Assembly (NCBI RefSeq): GCF_004119495.1
Contig: NZ_NRQU01000018.1
Coordinates: 1-64,000 of the forward strand
Direction: 5' to 3'
DNA: 64,000 nt
From: Flavobacterium sp. YO12
GTDB taxonomy: Bacteria > Bacteroidota > Bacteroidia > Flavobacteriales > Flavobacteriaceae
Shown here piece after piece: positions 1 to 7,710 of the stretch (its first letter is position 1; each line of letters begins with the position of its first letter). Under the pieces are notes generated by a model. It made no database searches. It was given only the letters and a program-made list of their open reading frames with translations, and was not told the origin of the DNA. A program made the position numbers and the translations under genes.

Positions 1-417
1 GATTATTTAAAATTTAAGGCATACGAACTAAAAGCATATAAAAAAGAAGTAGACAACAATAAGTTAAACTGGAAAGACACTTGTATATTATACTTTAACG
101 AAGAATCAACAAACTTTGGATTAGATTGGACAAAAGGACTTTTTTTTACTTTTCAATGGAGTTATCTTTTTTACATTTTGTATCTTATATCTTATTCATA
201 TTTTGTCTTAGATATAAATCTTATTCCTAAAATAGATGCTTATTTGGTCAACTATTTAAAATTCATAAATCCATTCTCTTTTTTAAAAGCACCTATTGAA
301 GATTCTGAAAATTACTTTTGGCCTTTTCTATTTTTTATGCTAGGCAAAATATTGGTTTCTTTCGGAATTTACCAAACAGTACAAGCATTCAGAAAATTTG
401 GCGTAAATGGAGGATAA
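1..417 (+). CDS. 3' end of a membrane protein gene (5' truncated by window)
   Basis: The frame is open from the first base to a TAA at 415-417, so this is the last 138 codons of a gene that starts outside the window. The visible part begins with a polar lysine-rich stretch and then has two strongly hydrophobic segments, one around codons 44-67 rich in F, Y and L, the other around codons 106-128, with a short polar C-terminus ending in GVNGG. It looks like a two-helix membrane anchor at the end of a larger protein. I do not recognise the family. A TTG at 178 could be called as a start, but the frame is open upstream, so it is internal. A terminator follows at once. Confidence 0.6.
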   Translation, partial: DYLKFKAYELKAYKKEVDNNKLNWKDTCILYFNEESTNFGLDWTKGLFFTFQWSYLFYILYLISYSYFVLDINLIPKIDAYLVNYLKFINPFSFLKAPIEDSENYFWPFLFFMLGKILVSFGIYQTVQAFRKFGVNGG

Positions 418-442
418 GAAACTCATTTGCTAAAAAATATAG

Positions 443-472
443 ACCCGGTAATTTATGTTATCGGGTTTTTCT
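443..472 (+). terminator. Rho-independent terminator
   Basis: Stem acccggtaa / ttatcgggt (443-451 with 458-466, one G-T wobble) followed by a T-run. It lies 25 nt after the stop of the truncated gene. Confidence 0.75.
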
Positions 473-681
473 TTTATATCAAAGTCACTATTAAAAACTA
501 GTAATCAATTCATTACAAAAAAAAAACAATTAAATCCAATTCAAATAAACATATGTAAAAAGCTACAAAAACAAAAATATTAACACCCTTCGCAGAATTT
601 TGATGCAGTTCGTCGAAATTAACACAGAATTTAACACAAAAATTATAACTTGTAATCTTACAACTTTAAAACCAGATAATT

Positions 682-1296
682 ATGAAAACTAAATTTTTTA
701 TTATTTTATCGATGTTAACTTTCTCGTTCGTTAATGCTCAACAAGAAGAAGTAGAGTCAGAAATGAAAACTGCAAAAGGAATCACTTTTGCGCATGGGGA
801 TATGTTTATAGAAGGTTCTATACAAATTAGCACTGGCGGCGACCAGGATTACTATGCTTTCAATCCTAAATTTGGATACTTTCTTAATAACAAATTTGCT
901 GTTGGAGGCCAATTAAATTATTCAAGTAACAAATATGAATCAACAAATACTAAAACAAGCATCTTTGGTATTGGAGGATTTGCAAGATATTATGTGCTTG
1001 AATTAGATAAAAAACGTTTCAAAGCATATGGTGAAGCCGGTCTTGGCTATGGCCGAAACAAAGTTGAAACAAGTGCAGGTTCTAACGACAGCAACAGTCT
1101 TACTGCCAATATTAATGTTGGTTTAAACTATTTTTTAACCAAAAATATCGCGGTTACATTTACTCTTGCTAACATTTTATCTTACAATAGTGTTTCTCCG
1201 GAAAATGGTCCTTCATCAGATACTTTTCAATTAAACATCAACTTATTTGAAAACATTTTTGACCAACCTAAGTTTGGACTTTTGTATAAATTTTAA
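682..1296 (+). CDS. Outer membrane beta-barrel protein
   Basis: This 204-aa protein has a clear Sec signal peptide (MKTKFFIILSMLTFSFVNA, then Q). The mature part is built of alternating hydrophobic/polar strands and ends in phenylalanine (LLYKF), the usual C-terminal signal of outer-membrane barrels. Repeated aromatic-glycine strands such as FGIGGFARYYV and AYGEAGLGYG fit the small OmpW/OmpX-like 'outer membrane beta-barrel' family with about eight strands. It is probably a small porin or structural barrel; substrate unknown. It stands alone, with terminators on both sides. No promoter matching the full -33/-7 consensus was found upstream. Confidence 0.8.
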   Translation: MKTKFFIILSMLTFSFVNAQQEEVESEMKTAKGITFAHGDMFIEGSIQISTGGDQDYYAFNPKFGYFLNNKFAVGGQLNYSSNKYESTNTKTSIFGIGGFARYYVLELDKKRFKAYGEAGLGYGRNKVETSAGSNDSNSLTANINVGLNYFLTKNIAVTFTLANILSYNSVSPENGPSSDTFQLNINLFENIFDQPKFGLLYKF

Positions 1297-1320
1297 TTCG
1301 TTTCTACGATTTACCTATAA

Positions 1321-1351
1321 AAGCTGTCTCAATTTGGGACAGCTTTTTTAT
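1321..1351 (+). terminator. Rho-independent terminator
   Basis: Stem aagctgtctc / gggacagctt (1321-1330 with 1336-1345, including a G-T wobble) followed by seven T. Ends the beta-barrel transcript. Confidence 0.85.
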
Positions 1352-1373
1352 TTCTTTAAACATCAAACCTTTG

Positions 1374-1381
1374 TAACTTTG
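1374..1381 (+). promoter_or_regulatory. -7 promoter element of the YafY-type regulator
   Basis: TAACTTTG matches the Bacteroidetes -7 consensus TAnnTTTG and lies 28 nt before the preferred start at 1409. No good -33 TTG is seen at the usual spacing. It supports the internal ATG over the long upstream extension, which would begin before this promoter. Confidence 0.5.
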
Positions 1382-1408
1382 AGCCTCTTAATCTTTGAAC
1401 CCAAAAAA

Positions 1409-2368
1409 ATGCTCGACGAAACTCCTAAAAGATTTGACCGAATTGTGGCTATCCTAATTCAATTACAATCAAAAAAGATTGTAAAAGCACAAGAATTGGC
1501 AGATCGATTTGATGTGAGTTTACGAACTATTTATAGAGACATTAGAACTCTTGAAGCGTCTGGAGTTCCAATCTACAGCGAAGCTGGCGTAGGCTACGCT
1601 TTAATGGAAGGCTACAGACTTCCGCCGGTTATGTTTACGCGTGAAGAAGTAAGCAGTTTTATTGCTGCCGAAAAACTAATGCAAAAGTTTACTGATCCTG
1701 CTCTTGGAAATCATTACGCATCGGCAATGTACAAGCTGAAATCGGTTCTACGAAGTACTGATAAGGACTGGCTTTCTAATATTGAATCTAAAGTTGTAAT
1801 GCAGACTGCAGAACCAATGTTTAATGATAATTCTCCAAATACTTTAGCGGTTCTTTTTGAAAGTATTGCTGAGAAAAAACAAATCCTGCTTTCATACAAA
1901 ACTTTTGAAAGTGATGAAACTAATGAACGAAATATTGAACCTGTCGGCGTTTTTCACGATCATAATAATTGGTATTTTTTAGGCTATTGCCATTTGCGAA
2001 AGGATTATCGCCAATTTAGAACGGACAGAATTCAAAAAATTCAGAAAACGGACTCTAATTTTACGATCGAACATAATTCGCTTGATACATATTTAACTAA
2101 AAACGAAACTATCCCAACTACAAAAGTCAGAATCTTAATTGACAAAAAAATATCCCGCTATTTAGGAACTGAAAAAAAATATCACGGCTTTATTTCAGAA
2201 AAAGAAGTGGATGGAAAAATCGAAATGACGTTTATGTGCAAGGATATTGAAAGTGGATTTCCGCGCTGGTTTTTAATGTTTGGTGATTATGCCGAAATCC
2301 TAGAACCTGAAAGACTAAAAACAAGAGCTTTAGAATTATTAGAAATTAACAGACTAAGACTTTTATAA
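1409..2368 (+). CDS. YafY-type HTH/WYL-domain transcriptional regulator
   Basis: This 319-aa regulator has an N-terminal winged helix-turn-helix of the DeoR/HTH_11 type (IVKAQELADRFDVSLRTIYR, residues about 22-45) and a C-terminal WYL domain; its signature is seen as NWYFLGYC followed by FRTDRIQKI. WYL domains bind ligands or nucleic acid and control the attached HTH. The frame is open upstream to 1247, but the family begins at MLDETPKRFDR and a -7 element lies between, so I place the start at 1409. It converges on two DinB-fold genes whose promoter carries a palindrome; YafY regulators are often found beside DinB genes, so they are its likely targets (inference). Confidence 0.85.
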   Translation: MLDETPKRFDRIVAILIQLQSKKIVKAQELADRFDVSLRTIYRDIRTLEASGVPIYSEAGVGYALMEGYRLPPVMFTREEVSSFIAAEKLMQKFTDPALGNHYASAMYKLKSVLRSTDKDWLSNIESKVVMQTAEPMFNDNSPNTLAVLFESIAEKKQILLSYKTFESDETNERNIEPVGVFHDHNNWYFLGYCHLRKDYRQFRTDRIQKIQKTDSNFTIEHNSLDTYLTKNETIPTTKVRILIDKKISRYLGTEKKYHGFISEKEVDGKIEMTFMCKDIESGFPRWFLMFGDYAEILEPERLKTRALELLEINRLRLL

Positions 2369-2405
2369 AAAAAACTCCTCGAGAGAATACTTCTAGAGTT
2401 TTTTT
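2368..2405. terminator. Bidirectional terminator between convergent genes
   Basis: An A-run plus aactc (2373-2377) pairs with gagtt (2396-2400) plus a T-run, giving U-tracts on both strands. It separates the YafY-type gene from the DinB pair. Confidence 0.6.
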
Positions 2406-2408
2406 GAT

Positions 2409-2906
2409 TTATTTCTGTTTAACAACGTTATAAAAATTATAATCTGTATTTGAAGCATCAGTAATTCCTATATTTCGCCCCATTGTAACAATCTGCCCTC
2501 TGTGATAAGTACCATGATTGATAACCTGAAGTAAATAATCAGAGATTGGAAGTTCGCACTCAAACCAAGGATTACTAATTTTAACTTCTTTAACCAAATC
2601 TTCTTCAGACAATGAATGGATAATGTCTTTCAACTTTGCAGATGAATTTAATAGTCCCGCAAATATTTCCTCTTTCGACAATTCATTTTCTGCTTTCTTT
2701 TCTATTGGAGAAGTTTCAGAAATGATCGAAAACCAATATTCTTCTGTAGACCAGATATGATCCAATGTTTTCATAATATTTGAAAAACTGGAAGATACCT
2801 CAGCATAAAGCAAGTCATCAGATTTCGGCGAAAGCCAATTCACAAATTGTTGATTTACCCATAAATTATAATCTGCATAATTAGACATTATCTTTTTTAA
2901 ACTCAT
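2409..2906 (-). CDS. DinB family protein
   Basis: This 165-aa protein has the DinB/YfiT four-helix-bundle pattern, with the three metal-binding histidines visible as H50 (LDHIWSTEEYW), H131 and H135 (NHGTYHRGQ). Family members include metal-dependent thiol transferases (bacillithiol, mycothiol) and many uncharacterised damage-inducible proteins; the substrate here is unknown. It lies 49 nt downstream of a second DinB-fold gene on the same strand and is probably cotranscribed. A second possible start is Met7 (MSNYADYN). Confidence 0.8.
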   Translation of the reverse strand: MSLKKIMSNYADYNLWVNQQFVNWLSPKSDDLLYAEVSSSFSNIMKTLDHIWSTEEYWFSIISETSPIEKKAENELSKEEIFAGLLNSSAKLKDIIHSLSEEDLVKEVKISNPWFECELPISDYLLQVINHGTYHRGQIVTMGRNIGITDASNTDYNFYNVVKQK

Positions 2907-2955
2907 AGCTGTTAATTTAGATTTTTAAAGTTAAACGAATTAAAAAGTAATCTGA

Positions 2956-3435
2956 TTATCTTTCCCAGAAAAATGGAGGCTCAATATTTAAAGCTCGCAA
3001 ATAAACGTAACCTTGCCCACGGTGATGCACTTCATTATCAATAAAATACAAAATATTCTGGATAATTGGAAATTCATATTGTCCAAATAGATTAAAGTTT
3101 TGATTAAAATCTTCTATCGACAATTTCTCCCAATATTTATTAATTTCCTCTGTTGCCTCGTCCCATTTTTCAAGGTACTGTGCTTTAAAAATCAATTTTT
3201 CTGTTCCTTCTGTGTAAGGCTGAACGTCACGATTAACTATTGATTTAAGTGCAGGTGCAGCAATAGCTAAAAGCTCATCTGCTAATTTTGCAAAAGGACG
3301 CATACCTCCGATCGAGAATTCAAAAAAATCTTTTTCAGGAAAAGCCTCAATCACATGACGTGTAAGTGCGCGATGTCCTTGCCAATGTTTCAATAATTCT
3401 TCTGAAGTAATTACTTGTGCTTCTAATGTTTTCAT
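2956..3435 (-). CDS. DinB-fold family protein
   Basis: This 159-aa protein has the DinB-like arrangement: an N-terminal helix with HWQGHRALTR and a C-terminal helix with NEVHHRGQGYVYLR. In the second helix, where a classical DinB has its first metal ligand, the sequence reads KLADELLAIA, without histidine, so metal binding may differ from the neighbouring paralogue. It is the first gene of a likely two-gene operon and is preceded by a -7 element and a perfect palindrome. Catalytic function is not predictable from sequence. Confidence 0.75.
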   Translation of the reverse strand: MKTLEAQVITSEELLKHWQGHRALTRHVIEAFPEKDFFEFSIGGMRPFAKLADELLAIAAPALKSIVNRDVQPYTEGTEKLIFKAQYLEKWDEATEEINKYWEKLSIEDFNQNFNLFGQYEFPIIQNILYFIDNEVHHRGQGYVYLRALNIEPPFFWER

Positions 3436-3463
3436 GATTTTAGTGTTTAATATTTCTATACTT

Positions 3464-3471
3464 CAAAAGTA
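3464..3471 (-). promoter_or_regulatory. -7 promoter element of the DinB pair
   Basis: On the minus strand this reads TACTTTTG, a match to TAnnTTTG, about 28 nt before the ATG. A TTG lies 14 nt upstream, shorter than the usual spacing, and sits inside the palindrome at 3483-3498. Confidence 0.5.
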
Positions 3472-3482
3472 AAATGAGCCGG

Positions 3483-3498
3483 TGACAACAGTTTGTCA
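3483..3498. promoter_or_regulatory. Palindromic operator candidate (TGACAA-N4-TTGTCA)
   Basis: TGACAA (3483-3488) and TTGTCA (3493-3498) form a perfect 6-4-6 inverted repeat immediately upstream of the -7 element of the DinB operon, overlapping the -33 region. This position suits repression by a dimeric HTH protein; the convergent YafY-type regulator is the obvious candidate. I saw no second copy in the window. Confidence 0.55.
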
Positions 3499-3599
3499 GC
3501 AGTAAAAAACAATTTTTAAATTATTTTTTTATCTAATTATAAAGATGCCCATTAGTACATACAACATACCAGAGATCTACACGTAATTTGTACAGTAAT

Positions 3600-3621
3600 G
3601 AGACGCACTGCCGTGCGCCTC
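3600..3621. repeat. Short hairpin repeat (REP-like)
   Basis: gagacgcac (3600-3608), a 4-nt loop, then gtgcgcctc (3613-3621), with one mismatch in the stem. Its GC-rich composition contrasts with the AT-rich surroundings. It resembles short palindromic intergenic repeats seen in Bacteroidetes genomes; copy number cannot be judged here. Confidence 0.5.
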
Positions 3622-3639
3622 TACAGTATAAACATGCTA

Positions 3640-3724
3640 GAAAAAAACTTAGAACCTTAGCCTCTCAGAATCTTAGTGTCTTTAGAAAAAACCTTTGTAC
3701 CTTTGCACCTTACAAACTTTGGAA
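3640..3724 (+). repeat. Low-complexity intergenic repeat (CTTAG / CTTTG type)
   Basis: A run of related short words (cttagaacctt, tctcagaatcttag, acctttgtacctttgc) in front of thiL. The first part resembles copies at 50359-50398, 50483-50520, 50577-50611 and 63283-63312. The second part contains the thiL -7 element, so the repeat may supply promoters. Confidence 0.5.
3698..3705 (+). promoter_or_regulatory. -7 promoter element of thiL
   Basis: TACCTTTG matches TAnnTTTG, 29 nt before the ATG at 3735. It lies inside the longer open frame that starts at 3588, which argues against that start. Confidence 0.5.
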
Positions 3725-3734
3725 CTTAAAAAAA

Positions 3735-4781
3735 ATGATCGAAGATAAAAATCCTCAACGTACCAGTATAGCGCAATTAGGCGAGTTTGGCTTGATTGAA
3801 CATTTAACCAAGAACTTTGATGTTACTCAAGAGTCTACTTTAAAAAGTATAGGCGATGATGCTGCTGTTCTTGATTTCAAAGCTAAAAAGGTGGTCGTTT
3901 CTACAGATTTATTAATAGAAGGTGTGCATTTTGATTTGGCTTATATGCCTTTAAAGCATTTAGGATACAAAGCTGTTGTGGTAAATGTATCTGACATTTG
4001 TGCTATGAATGCAAAACCAACGCAAATAACTGTTTCTGTAGCCGTTTCTAATCGTTTTCCATTAGAAGCCTTAGAAGAATTATTTGAAGGGATTACACAT
4101 GCCGCAAAAGAATATAAAGTAGACGTTATTGGTGGTGACACTACCTCATCGCAAAAAGGATTAATTATTAGTATAACGGCTATTGGAGAGGCTGATGAAG
4201 ATGAAATCGTTTATCGTAATGGCGCTAAGCAAACTGACTTATTAGTTGTAACCGGCGATATTGGTGCAGCATATATGGGATTGCAGGTTTTGGAACGTGA
4301 AAAACAGGTTTTCCAGGTTAATCCAAACAGTCAACCAGATTTGGACCCTTATACTTATTTGGTCGAAAGACAACTAAAACCTGAAGCACGCAAAGATGTT
4401 CGAACTCTTTTGCATGCGCTTGAAATAAAACCAACTTCGATGATTGACATTTCTGACGGCTTATCTTCAGAGATTATTCACATCTGCAAGCAGTCTAAAG
4501 TGGGTTGTAATTTATATGAAGATAAACTTCCTCTAGATCCGCAATTTATTTCGACTTGTGAAGAGTTTAATATTGACAGCACTACTGTTGCGATTAATGG
4601 CGGTGAAGATTATGAACTTCTTTTTACAATAGATATTAATGATTTTGATAAGATAAAAGGAAATCCAAACTTTTCAATTATTGGTCATATGGCTGATGAA
4701 AGCGAAGGAATTCATTTGGTAACTCGCGCTAATACGAAAATTGCCTTAAAAGCACGTGGCTGGGATGCTTTGAGTGAATAA
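3735..4781 (+). CDS. thiL: Thiamine-monophosphate kinase
   Basis: ThiL phosphorylates thiamine monophosphate to thiamine diphosphate with ATP, the last step of thiamine cofactor synthesis. The 348-aa product shows the family signatures in order: SIGDDAAVL near residue 36 (metal and ATP binding), STDLLIEGVHF, VIGGDTTSS, the Asp-rich MIDISDGLSSE, and NGGEDYELLF near the C-terminus. The length is normal for the family. The open frame extends upstream to 3588 through repeat-like DNA. The homologous N-terminus begins at MIEDKNPQRTSIAQLGEFG, so I start at 3735. It stands as a single gene with a terminator behind it. Confidence 0.93.
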   Translation: MIEDKNPQRTSIAQLGEFGLIEHLTKNFDVTQESTLKSIGDDAAVLDFKAKKVVVSTDLLIEGVHFDLAYMPLKHLGYKAVVVNVSDICAMNAKPTQITVSVAVSNRFPLEALEELFEGITHAAKEYKVDVIGGDTTSSQKGLIISITAIGEADEDEIVYRNGAKQTDLLVVTGDIGAAYMGLQVLEREKQVFQVNPNSQPDLDPYTYLVERQLKPEARKDVRTLLHALEIKPTSMIDISDGLSSEIIHICKQSKVGCNLYEDKLPLDPQFISTCEEFNIDSTTVAINGGEDYELLFTIDINDFDKIKGNPNFSIIGHMADESEGIHLVTRANTKIALKARGWDALSE

Positions 4782-4800
4782 ATTTTAAAAAATCAAATAA

Positions 4801-4850
4801 AAAATTCCAAATTCTAATGTGTTTTAAGCCATTGGAATTTGGAATTTTTT
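4801..4850. terminator. Strong bidirectional terminator
   Basis: A 19-bp near-perfect stem, 4801-4819 against 4830-4848, with A- and T-runs at the ends. It lies between thiL and the convergent response-regulator gene. The aattccaaatt word recurs in other intergenic regions of the window. Confidence 0.85.
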
Positions 4851-4867
4851 GTTTCGAAATTTTATTT

Positions 4868-5566
4868 TTAGAAGAGTCCTTTGCTCTTTGCTTCTTTTAC
4901 TAAATCATCATTTGAACCTGATTTTACTTTCAGCAGTTCCATTAAAGCAATCCTGCGTCTTTGAATTTCATTTAAAGAAATAGCAATATAATGGGGCATT
5001 TCAGAAAGTTCTGTTCCTTTTGAAAAGTGAAATAAAATCTGCTTATCAAACTCATCAATTTCTATAGAATTGTGCGGTGATTGATTTAGCATTTTTACAA
5101 CTGATTGGCTATAATACTTTTCACATTTCATTACTTTATCAAACGCAAAAAGCAATTCATCAAAAGTTAAATCATTTTTTATAACTAATCCATTCGGATT
5201 AATTGTCCTGATAATGGTTTTGATTTTCAGCAATTCTGTGTACATCGTAAGCAAAACGATTTTACAGTGCGGCATTTTTTTAATGATCAATTTTGCCAGA
5301 TCTTCGCCAGAAAAAAGATCTTTTTCTTCATAAGCCGGCATACTGATATCTAAAAAAGCAATGTCAAACTGAGGTGTATCCTCATCTTGCAATAACTCGT
5401 AAGCTGATTTACAATCGTGAGCTTGTGCAATTACAAACTCATATTCTTTGGGGTTATAGCGAGTTATTGCATTCTTATATCCTTCAATAATAAAAGGATG
5501 ATCATCGACAATTAATATATTGGGTTTTATTAATTCCGAAATTGGGGCATTGCTATCAGATGTCAT
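4868..5566 (-). CDS. NarL/FixJ-type response regulator
   Basis: This 232-aa protein has a receiver domain: acidic pair D21/D22 (ILIVDDHP), phospho-acceptor D73 (IAFLDISMP), T107 region (VLLTMY) and K129 (LVIKNDL). The C-terminal 60 residues are helical and in the position of a LuxR-type HTH, but the motif is weak. It overlaps the upstream histidine kinase gene by 11 nt, so the two are translated together and form a cognate pair. Its targets are unknown. It is the last gene of a minus-strand signalling block that also holds a small secreted protein and a LytTR regulator. Confidence 0.88.
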   Translation of the reverse strand: MTSDSNAPISELIKPNILIVDDHPFIIEGYKNAITRYNPKEYEFVIAQAHDCKSAYELLQDEDTPQFDIAFLDISMPAYEEKDLFSGEDLAKLIIKKMPHCKIVLLTMYTELLKIKTIIRTINPNGLVIKNDLTFDELLFAFDKVMKCEKYYSQSVVKMLNQSPHNSIEIDEFDKQILFHFSKGTELSEMPHYIAISLNEIQRRRIALMELLKVKSGSNDDLVKEAKSKGLF

Positions 5567-7568
5567 TTTTATGTAGGTTAATTTTTTGATCTATCGGAAC
5601 TTTAACAACTAGAAGTGTTCCTTCTCCTTTGGCAGATTTTATGGCGACTGTGCCCTTACATTCTGCGGCCCGATATTCTATATTATGCAAACCAATACCC
5701 TTTTTTTTACGTTTGGTATTAAATCCAACTCCATCATCCATAATTGACAATATAAGATAATCTATTTCGCTTTTAAACTCGACTTTTATGGTTTCTGCAT
5801 CTGCATACTTATTACAATTTTGAAGTGCTTCTTGAACAATTCTATACAAATTAATTTTAACCGTATTGTTTACAAGCTCCCATTTTATTTGAGAATCAAA
5901 AAAAGTAACCAATTTAGAATCGTATGTATTTCTTTGATTTTCAATTAGTTTATTCAAAATTAAAACAAAATTATTGACTAGTTCTGATTTCTCTCGATTT
6001 AAATCGTGCGATATTTCTCGAATATCTTCTTCAATACTTTTTAACTCAGCCAAATATTTTTTTCGTTTCGGCGCCGCAAGGCTTTCGTCTACTTTATCTA
6101 AACTATCCAAACTAATTCGAATTCCAAACATACGTCCTAAAACACCATCATGCAATTCCTGAGCAACATTTTTCTTTTCTCGAATTCGAGTTGCTTCTAT
6201 CTCATTTTGCTGCGAAATCATCAGATTATAAATGTCTTCATTTGCCACCTGCTGCTGCTGTTTAAAAAGCAGTTCTCTATTTCTTGCCTGCTGGGTTTTA
6301 TAAACATAAAAAAACAAACCTAGCAATGTACAAATACTAAAAACATACACCAGGGTTTTGTTTTTTTCTTGCAAGTTCGAGTTCTGGTCTTTTATTTCAT
6401 TTGTTTCATATTCGATACGAGAGAATTTTTCTCCCATTTTTCGCTCTGCTTTCAGCATTTTATCATTCAACCTGATATATTCCTTTGAATAAACCGACGC
6501 ATTGGCAGGATCAACAACAGCCAATTGTTTAAGTGCATCTAACGTACTAATCAATTTTGTTGTGCCTCGGGATGAATTTAACGCTTGTTTTGCAAATTGA
6601 ACGGCTCTTAAAGTATCTTTTTTTAAAGCAAAGTATTCAGACAAATGTATTTTACTAGAAACTACTCCTGATGTAAGACCTAAACTATCTCTAATTTTTA
6701 ATGATTTATAAAACAAATCCGGCAAGTTGTCAAATTCTTTTAATTTGAATTTAGAATAACCTAAATTATCAAGTAAAATGGCATATAGACTTACCCTGTC
6801 TTTAAAAAGGTTTTCTTGGTTTAAACCTTTTTCAAAAAATCCTTTTGCTTCTTTGTAATTATTCCAATTTAAATATATAAAACCTATATTATTTAATGAA
6901 GCCGCCTTATATTGAAACAATGTTGGTATTGATTTATCTTCCAAAGTCTTTAAAGCCTTGTTTTGAAACTCTAAAGCTTTTGTATATTCTCCTCTTTCAT
7001 TGTATAATATTCCTAGCAAATTATAACTTTCATAGTATAATTCATTTACGTTTTGCTGTTTTTTTAAACTGCCCAAAGCTTTAAAAACAGCTATTTCACT
7101 TTCAAAAAAATCTCCCTCGTTATATTGCAGACTTGCTTTGTTTAAAATTGTTTTTGACAGATTAAAATTATCATTCAACTTCAGATAAATTTTTTCTGCT
7201 TTATAGTAATGCATGAAAGCACTATCCGAAATGGATTGAGAAGCATAATAATCTCCCAAATAGCTGTATGCTTTTGCCATATGGACAGAATCACTAGAAT
7301 TAGTTGCTCTTTCTAAGATTAACTTGGTTACTTGAAGATAAGATTTCCAGTCACTTATATTATAATATCGATTGGCAACCTTAAAAAGATTTACTTTATT
7401 AAGAGAATCATCCTTCTGATTTAGAATTACATTTAACGCTTTCTCATTGTAACCCTTCTTAATATTCAAAGGAAGCTTATCTTCATTTGCTAATGATAGA
7501 TACGTAGACAAACTATCTATTGTAGGAATTGCATTTTTATCAAATTCTGTTTTCTTGGTACATGCCAT
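5556..7568 (-). CDS. TPR-containing sensor histidine kinase (HisKA_3 type)
   Basis: The 670-aa frame contains about seven TPR-like helical repeats (residues 60-350), one transmembrane helix (about 405-423), a coiled-coil linker, a HisKA_3 dimerisation domain with the phosphorylated H473 (AQELHDGVLG), and a HATPase_c domain (N-box VQEALQNCNKYADA, G-box DDGVGF). It pairs with the overlapping NarL-type regulator. The sensor region lies N-terminal to the only helix and should be periplasmic, yet the called start MACTKKTEF lacks a signal peptide. Upstream, another frame from TTG at 7612 encodes a Lys/Arg-rich hydrophobic leader ending at a stop that touches this ATG. Adding one nucleotide would make a lipoprotein leader running into LMAC. 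The 5' end is therefore probably frameshifted or misread. Confidence 0.85.
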   Translation of the reverse strand: MACTKKTEFDKNAIPTIDSLSTYLSLANEDKLPLNIKKGYNEKALNVILNQKDDSLNKVNLFKVANRYYNISDWKSYLQVTKLILERATNSSDSVHMAKAYSYLGDYYASQSISDSAFMHYYKAEKIYLKLNDNFNLSKTILNKASLQYNEGDFFESEIAVFKALGSLKKQQNVNELYYESYNLLGILYNERGEYTKALEFQNKALKTLEDKSIPTLFQYKAASLNNIGFIYLNWNNYKEAKGFFEKGLNQENLFKDRVSLYAILLDNLGYSKFKLKEFDNLPDLFYKSLKIRDSLGLTSGVVSSKIHLSEYFALKKDTLRAVQFAKQALNSSRGTTKLISTLDALKQLAVVDPANASVYSKEYIRLNDKMLKAERKMGEKFSRIEYETNEIKDQNSNLQEKNKTLVYVFSICTLLGLFFYVYKTQQARNRELLFKQQQQVANEDIYNLMISQQNEIEATRIREKKNVAQELHDGVLGRMFGIRISLDSLDKVDESLAAPKRKKYLAELKSIEEDIREISHDLNREKSELVNNFVLILNKLIENQRNTYDSKLVTFFDSQIKWELVNNTVKINLYRIVQEALQNCNKYADAETIKVEFKSEIDYLILSIMDDGVGFNTKRKKKGIGLHNIEYRAAECKGTVAIKSAKGEGTLLVVKVPIDQKINLHKNDI

Positions 7569-7631
7569 TAAAACAAAAATAAAAGCAATATTATTTTACG
7601 TTTTTTTTTCAATTGCGATTTAGAGTTTCAC

Positions 7632-7639
7632 CAAAAATA
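7632..7639 (-). promoter_or_regulatory. -7 promoter element of the kinase-regulator operon
   Basis: Minus strand TATTTTTG matches TAnnTTTG. Transcription would start near 7625, about a dozen nt before the TTG at 7612 that opens the leader-peptide frame. This supports translation beginning upstream of the ATG at 7568. Confidence 0.45.
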
Positions 7640-7655
7640 GTAAAACTATAGACAC

Positions 7656-7687
7656 AAAAAAAAAGCTGTCAAAAAATTGACAGCTTT
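7656..7687 (-). terminator. Rho-independent terminator
   Basis: Perfect 11-bp stem aaagctgtcaa / ttgacagcttt (7662-7672 with 7677-7687); read on the minus strand it ends in a long T-run. It terminates the small secreted-protein gene, separating it from the kinase promoter. Confidence 0.85.
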
Positions 7688-7710
7688 ACTATATATTATT
7701 CTAAGTTTAA

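Noticed and set aside
178-417. A separate 79-aa protein starting at TTG 178
   Set aside because: The frame is open from base 1, so this is the tail of a longer gene cut by the window edge.
1247-1408. N-terminal extension of the YafY-type regulator
   Set aside because: It overlaps the end of the beta-barrel gene, a terminator and a -7 element; homology begins at 1409.
3545-3640. Possible tRNA or structured RNA because of GC-rich hairpin
   Set aside because: Only one short stem with a mismatch; no cloverleaf or T-loop sequence.
3588-3734. N-terminal extension of ThiL
   Set aside because: The extension is translated repeat DNA containing a hairpin and the -7 element; the family starts at 3735.
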